From positions 1 to 7,515 of the forward strand of contig CALKTZ010001256.1 of the NCBI GenBank assembly GCA_937997355.1: a DNA stretch of 7,515 bases, given 5' to 3'. This document shows, one piece after another, positions 6,624 through 7,515 of this stretch. The stretch is from an uncultured Planctomycetales bacterium. Its GTDB lineage: Bacteria; Planctomycetota; Planctomycetia; Isosphaerales; Isosphaeraceae. Positions within the stretch are counted from its first letter, which is position 1, and each line of letters opens with the position of its first letter. The position numbers and the translations under genes are program-made. The notes below the pieces were generated by a model. That model was not told the origin of the DNA and did no database searches. It saw nothing but the letters and a program-made list of their open reading frames with translations.

Positions 6624-6989
6624 ATGCTCGATACATCCTTTCATCATCTCAAGGTCAAGGACGTCGACGGTGTGGCGGTCGTGGAACTCGTCGACGCCGA
6701 CATCGTCTATGCCAGCGCCGTGGTCGAGGAGATCGGCAAGGAGCTGCGGAGCCTCCTGAGCGATCACGCCCACACCAAGGTTTTGCTCGACTTCAAGAAC
6801 GTGCAGTACATTTCCAGCTCGATGCTCGGCCAGCTCGCCCGGCTCCAGAAGGAAGCCGATGCAGCGAGGGCGCAGCTCAGGATCGTCGGGCTCGGGCCGA
6901 CGCTGAAGGACATCTTCCAGATCGGCCACTTCGATCGCATCTTCGAGATTTACGACGACGAGGAATCGGCGCTGAAGTCGTTCCATTGA
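6624..6989 (+). CDS. STAS-domain protein, anti-sigma-factor-antagonist type
   Basis: A 121-residue single-domain cytoplasmic protein of the SpoIIAA/RsbV type. Such proteins bind an anti-sigma kinase when unphosphorylated and release the sigma factor; some act in other partner-switch circuits. The pattern is right: an N-terminal strand region VDGVAVVELVDADIV (14-28), the helix ASAVVEEIGKELRSLL, the strand KVLLDFKNVQYIS (52-64) and LGQLARLQKEA. The phosphorylation loop reads S64-S65-S66-M67 where SpoIIAA has Asp57-Ser58-Ser59-Gly60; Ser65 aligns with the phosphorylated Ser58, but the preceding Asp and following Gly are lost. Start: ATG with GGAGAG six bases upstream. No kinase, phosphatase or sigma factor gene is next to it, so its partners lie elsewhere. 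The 3' end overlaps the convergent beta-RFAP-synthase-like gene by 40 bases. Domain assignment is confident; the circuit is unknown. Confidence 0.9.
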   Translation: MLDTSFHHLKVKDVDGVAVVELVDADIVYASAVVEEIGKELRSLLSDHAHTKVLLDFKNVQYISSSMLGQLARLQKEADAARAQLRIVGLGPTLKDIFQIGHFDRIFEIYDDEESALKSFH

Positions 6990-7515
6990 GTCTCGTCGGA
7001 AACCCGCGAGATCAACGCCCCACGGTTCGCCGCGCGCGTCCAGGAAAATGATTTAACGGGGAGGCGGAAGCGACCGCGAAGATGCTGGACGATTCGGTCT
7101 CGCTCCGGCTCATCGGCCTCGGTGAATCCGTAAAGCGTCGGCCCCCACGAACTCTGCCCGGCTCCGTGCAGCGAGAGACGACCCAGCTCCTCCACGATCT
7201 CGGAGGCGAGCGTCGAAGCGAACAATCCCCCCTGGACCTTGGAGAAGCATTCGCCGACCCGACGCTGGAGCTCGCCGAGCGCCTGGCCGAAGGACTGCAA
7301 ATCGCATTCGATCAGCCCAGGGAGGAGTTGGAGCAACACGAGGTGGCAGAGCCGTTCCGTGACTCGTTCCGGGACCGATGGCAATTCCGCGAAGGCATGG
7401 CGTTCGGCCGCCCCGTGAAGCCCCTGTCGAGGCGGCTGGATCAACAAGATCGACCATTCTTCGGGGAAAGGATGCCGCGCCAGCAATGGCGGGATGCTCT
7501 GATCAGTTCGGCGCC
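6950..7515 (-). CDS. Beta-ribofuranosylaminobenzene 5'-phosphate synthase-like (GHMP superfamily), C-terminal part
   Basis: The reading frame is open to the right edge, so the N-terminal part is missing; 187 residues are visible. The family joins p-aminobenzoate-type substrates to PRPP with loss of CO2, the first committed step of tetrahydromethanopterin synthesis, the one-carbon carrier of methanogens, methylotrophs and many planctomycetes. Supporting segments in the 187-residue count: PFPEEW (15-20), the Gly/Glu-rich QGLHGAAERHAF (30-41), LLPGLIECDLQSFGQALGELQ (roughly 63-83), GECFSKVQGG and GAGQSSWGPT (117-126), the GHMP motif 3 in the form I associate with beta-RFAP synthase. RAANRGA (160-166) looks like the usual family C-terminus. 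The last dozen residues, rich in Asp and Ser, come from DNA antisense to the STAS gene and look like a late extension. A TTG at 7486 could be misread as a start, but the protein clearly continues upstream. Family call is from memory of motifs (mptG-like); another GHMP kinase is the alternative. Confidence 0.78.
   Translation of the reverse strand, partial: RRTDQSIPPLLARHPFPEEWSILLIQPPRQGLHGAAERHAFAELPSVPERVTERLCHLVLLQLLPGLIECDLQSFGQALGELQRRVGECFSKVQGGLFASTLASEIVEELGRLSLHGAGQSSWGPTLYGFTEADEPERDRIVQHLRGRFRLPVKSFSWTRAANRGALISRVSDETQWNDFSADSSSS

Noticed and set aside
1..7515. CRISPR array, tRNA or rRNA, transposase, toxin-antitoxin or phage-defence system
   Set aside because: No regularly spaced repeats, cloverleaf, rRNA segment or protein motif of these kinds was found on either strand.

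Overview
The window is GC-rich, densely coded DNA that reads as the chromosome of a bacterium, most likely a planctomycete (Isosphaeraceae-like at a guess). Three clues point there: a homologue of the tetrahydromethanopterin-pathway enzyme beta-RFAP synthase in a bacterial setting, a STAS protein with a Ser-Ser-Ser-Met core in place of Asp-Ser-Ser-Gly, and a secreted BNR-repeat beta-propeller of a kind common in that phylum. The taxonomy is inference from protein character; no rRNA or marker gene is present.

Left two thirds, minus strand, in transcription order: an NAD(P)-dependent aldehyde dehydrogenase (5054-3582); a 294-bp gap holding a striking inverted repeat (REPIN-like); a secreted DPP IV-type S9 serine peptidase (3287-1029); a 9-bp perfect hairpin just past its stop; a small two-helix membrane protein (929-606); and, overlapping it by ATGA, the N-terminal 203 residues of a PanF-like sodium/solute symporter that runs off the left edge. 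The last two resemble the yhdT-panF pair of E. coli and form a translationally coupled unit. The four genes are co-directional, but the REPIN-like gap and the hairpin suggest up to three transcripts. A peptidase releasing dipeptides outside the cytoplasm beside an importer could be a scavenging pair, but the symporter substrate is not known.

Right third: a divergent promoter region (about 5055-5283) separates the aldehyde dehydrogenase from a plus-strand secreted BNR/sialidase-like beta-propeller (5284-6363). After a 260-bp gap with no recognised gene comes a plus-strand STAS protein (6624-6989, anti-sigma-factor-antagonist type). Converging on it, with a 40-bp 3' overlap, is the C-terminal part of a beta-RFAP-synthase-like GHMP protein entering from the right edge.

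I found no CRISPR array, tRNA, rRNA, transposase, phage gene or defence system. The genes belong to recognisable families; the items most worth checking are the REPIN-like element, the symporter/small-subunit pair, the beta-RFAP synthase homologue and its overlap with the STAS gene, and the substrate of the BNR protein.
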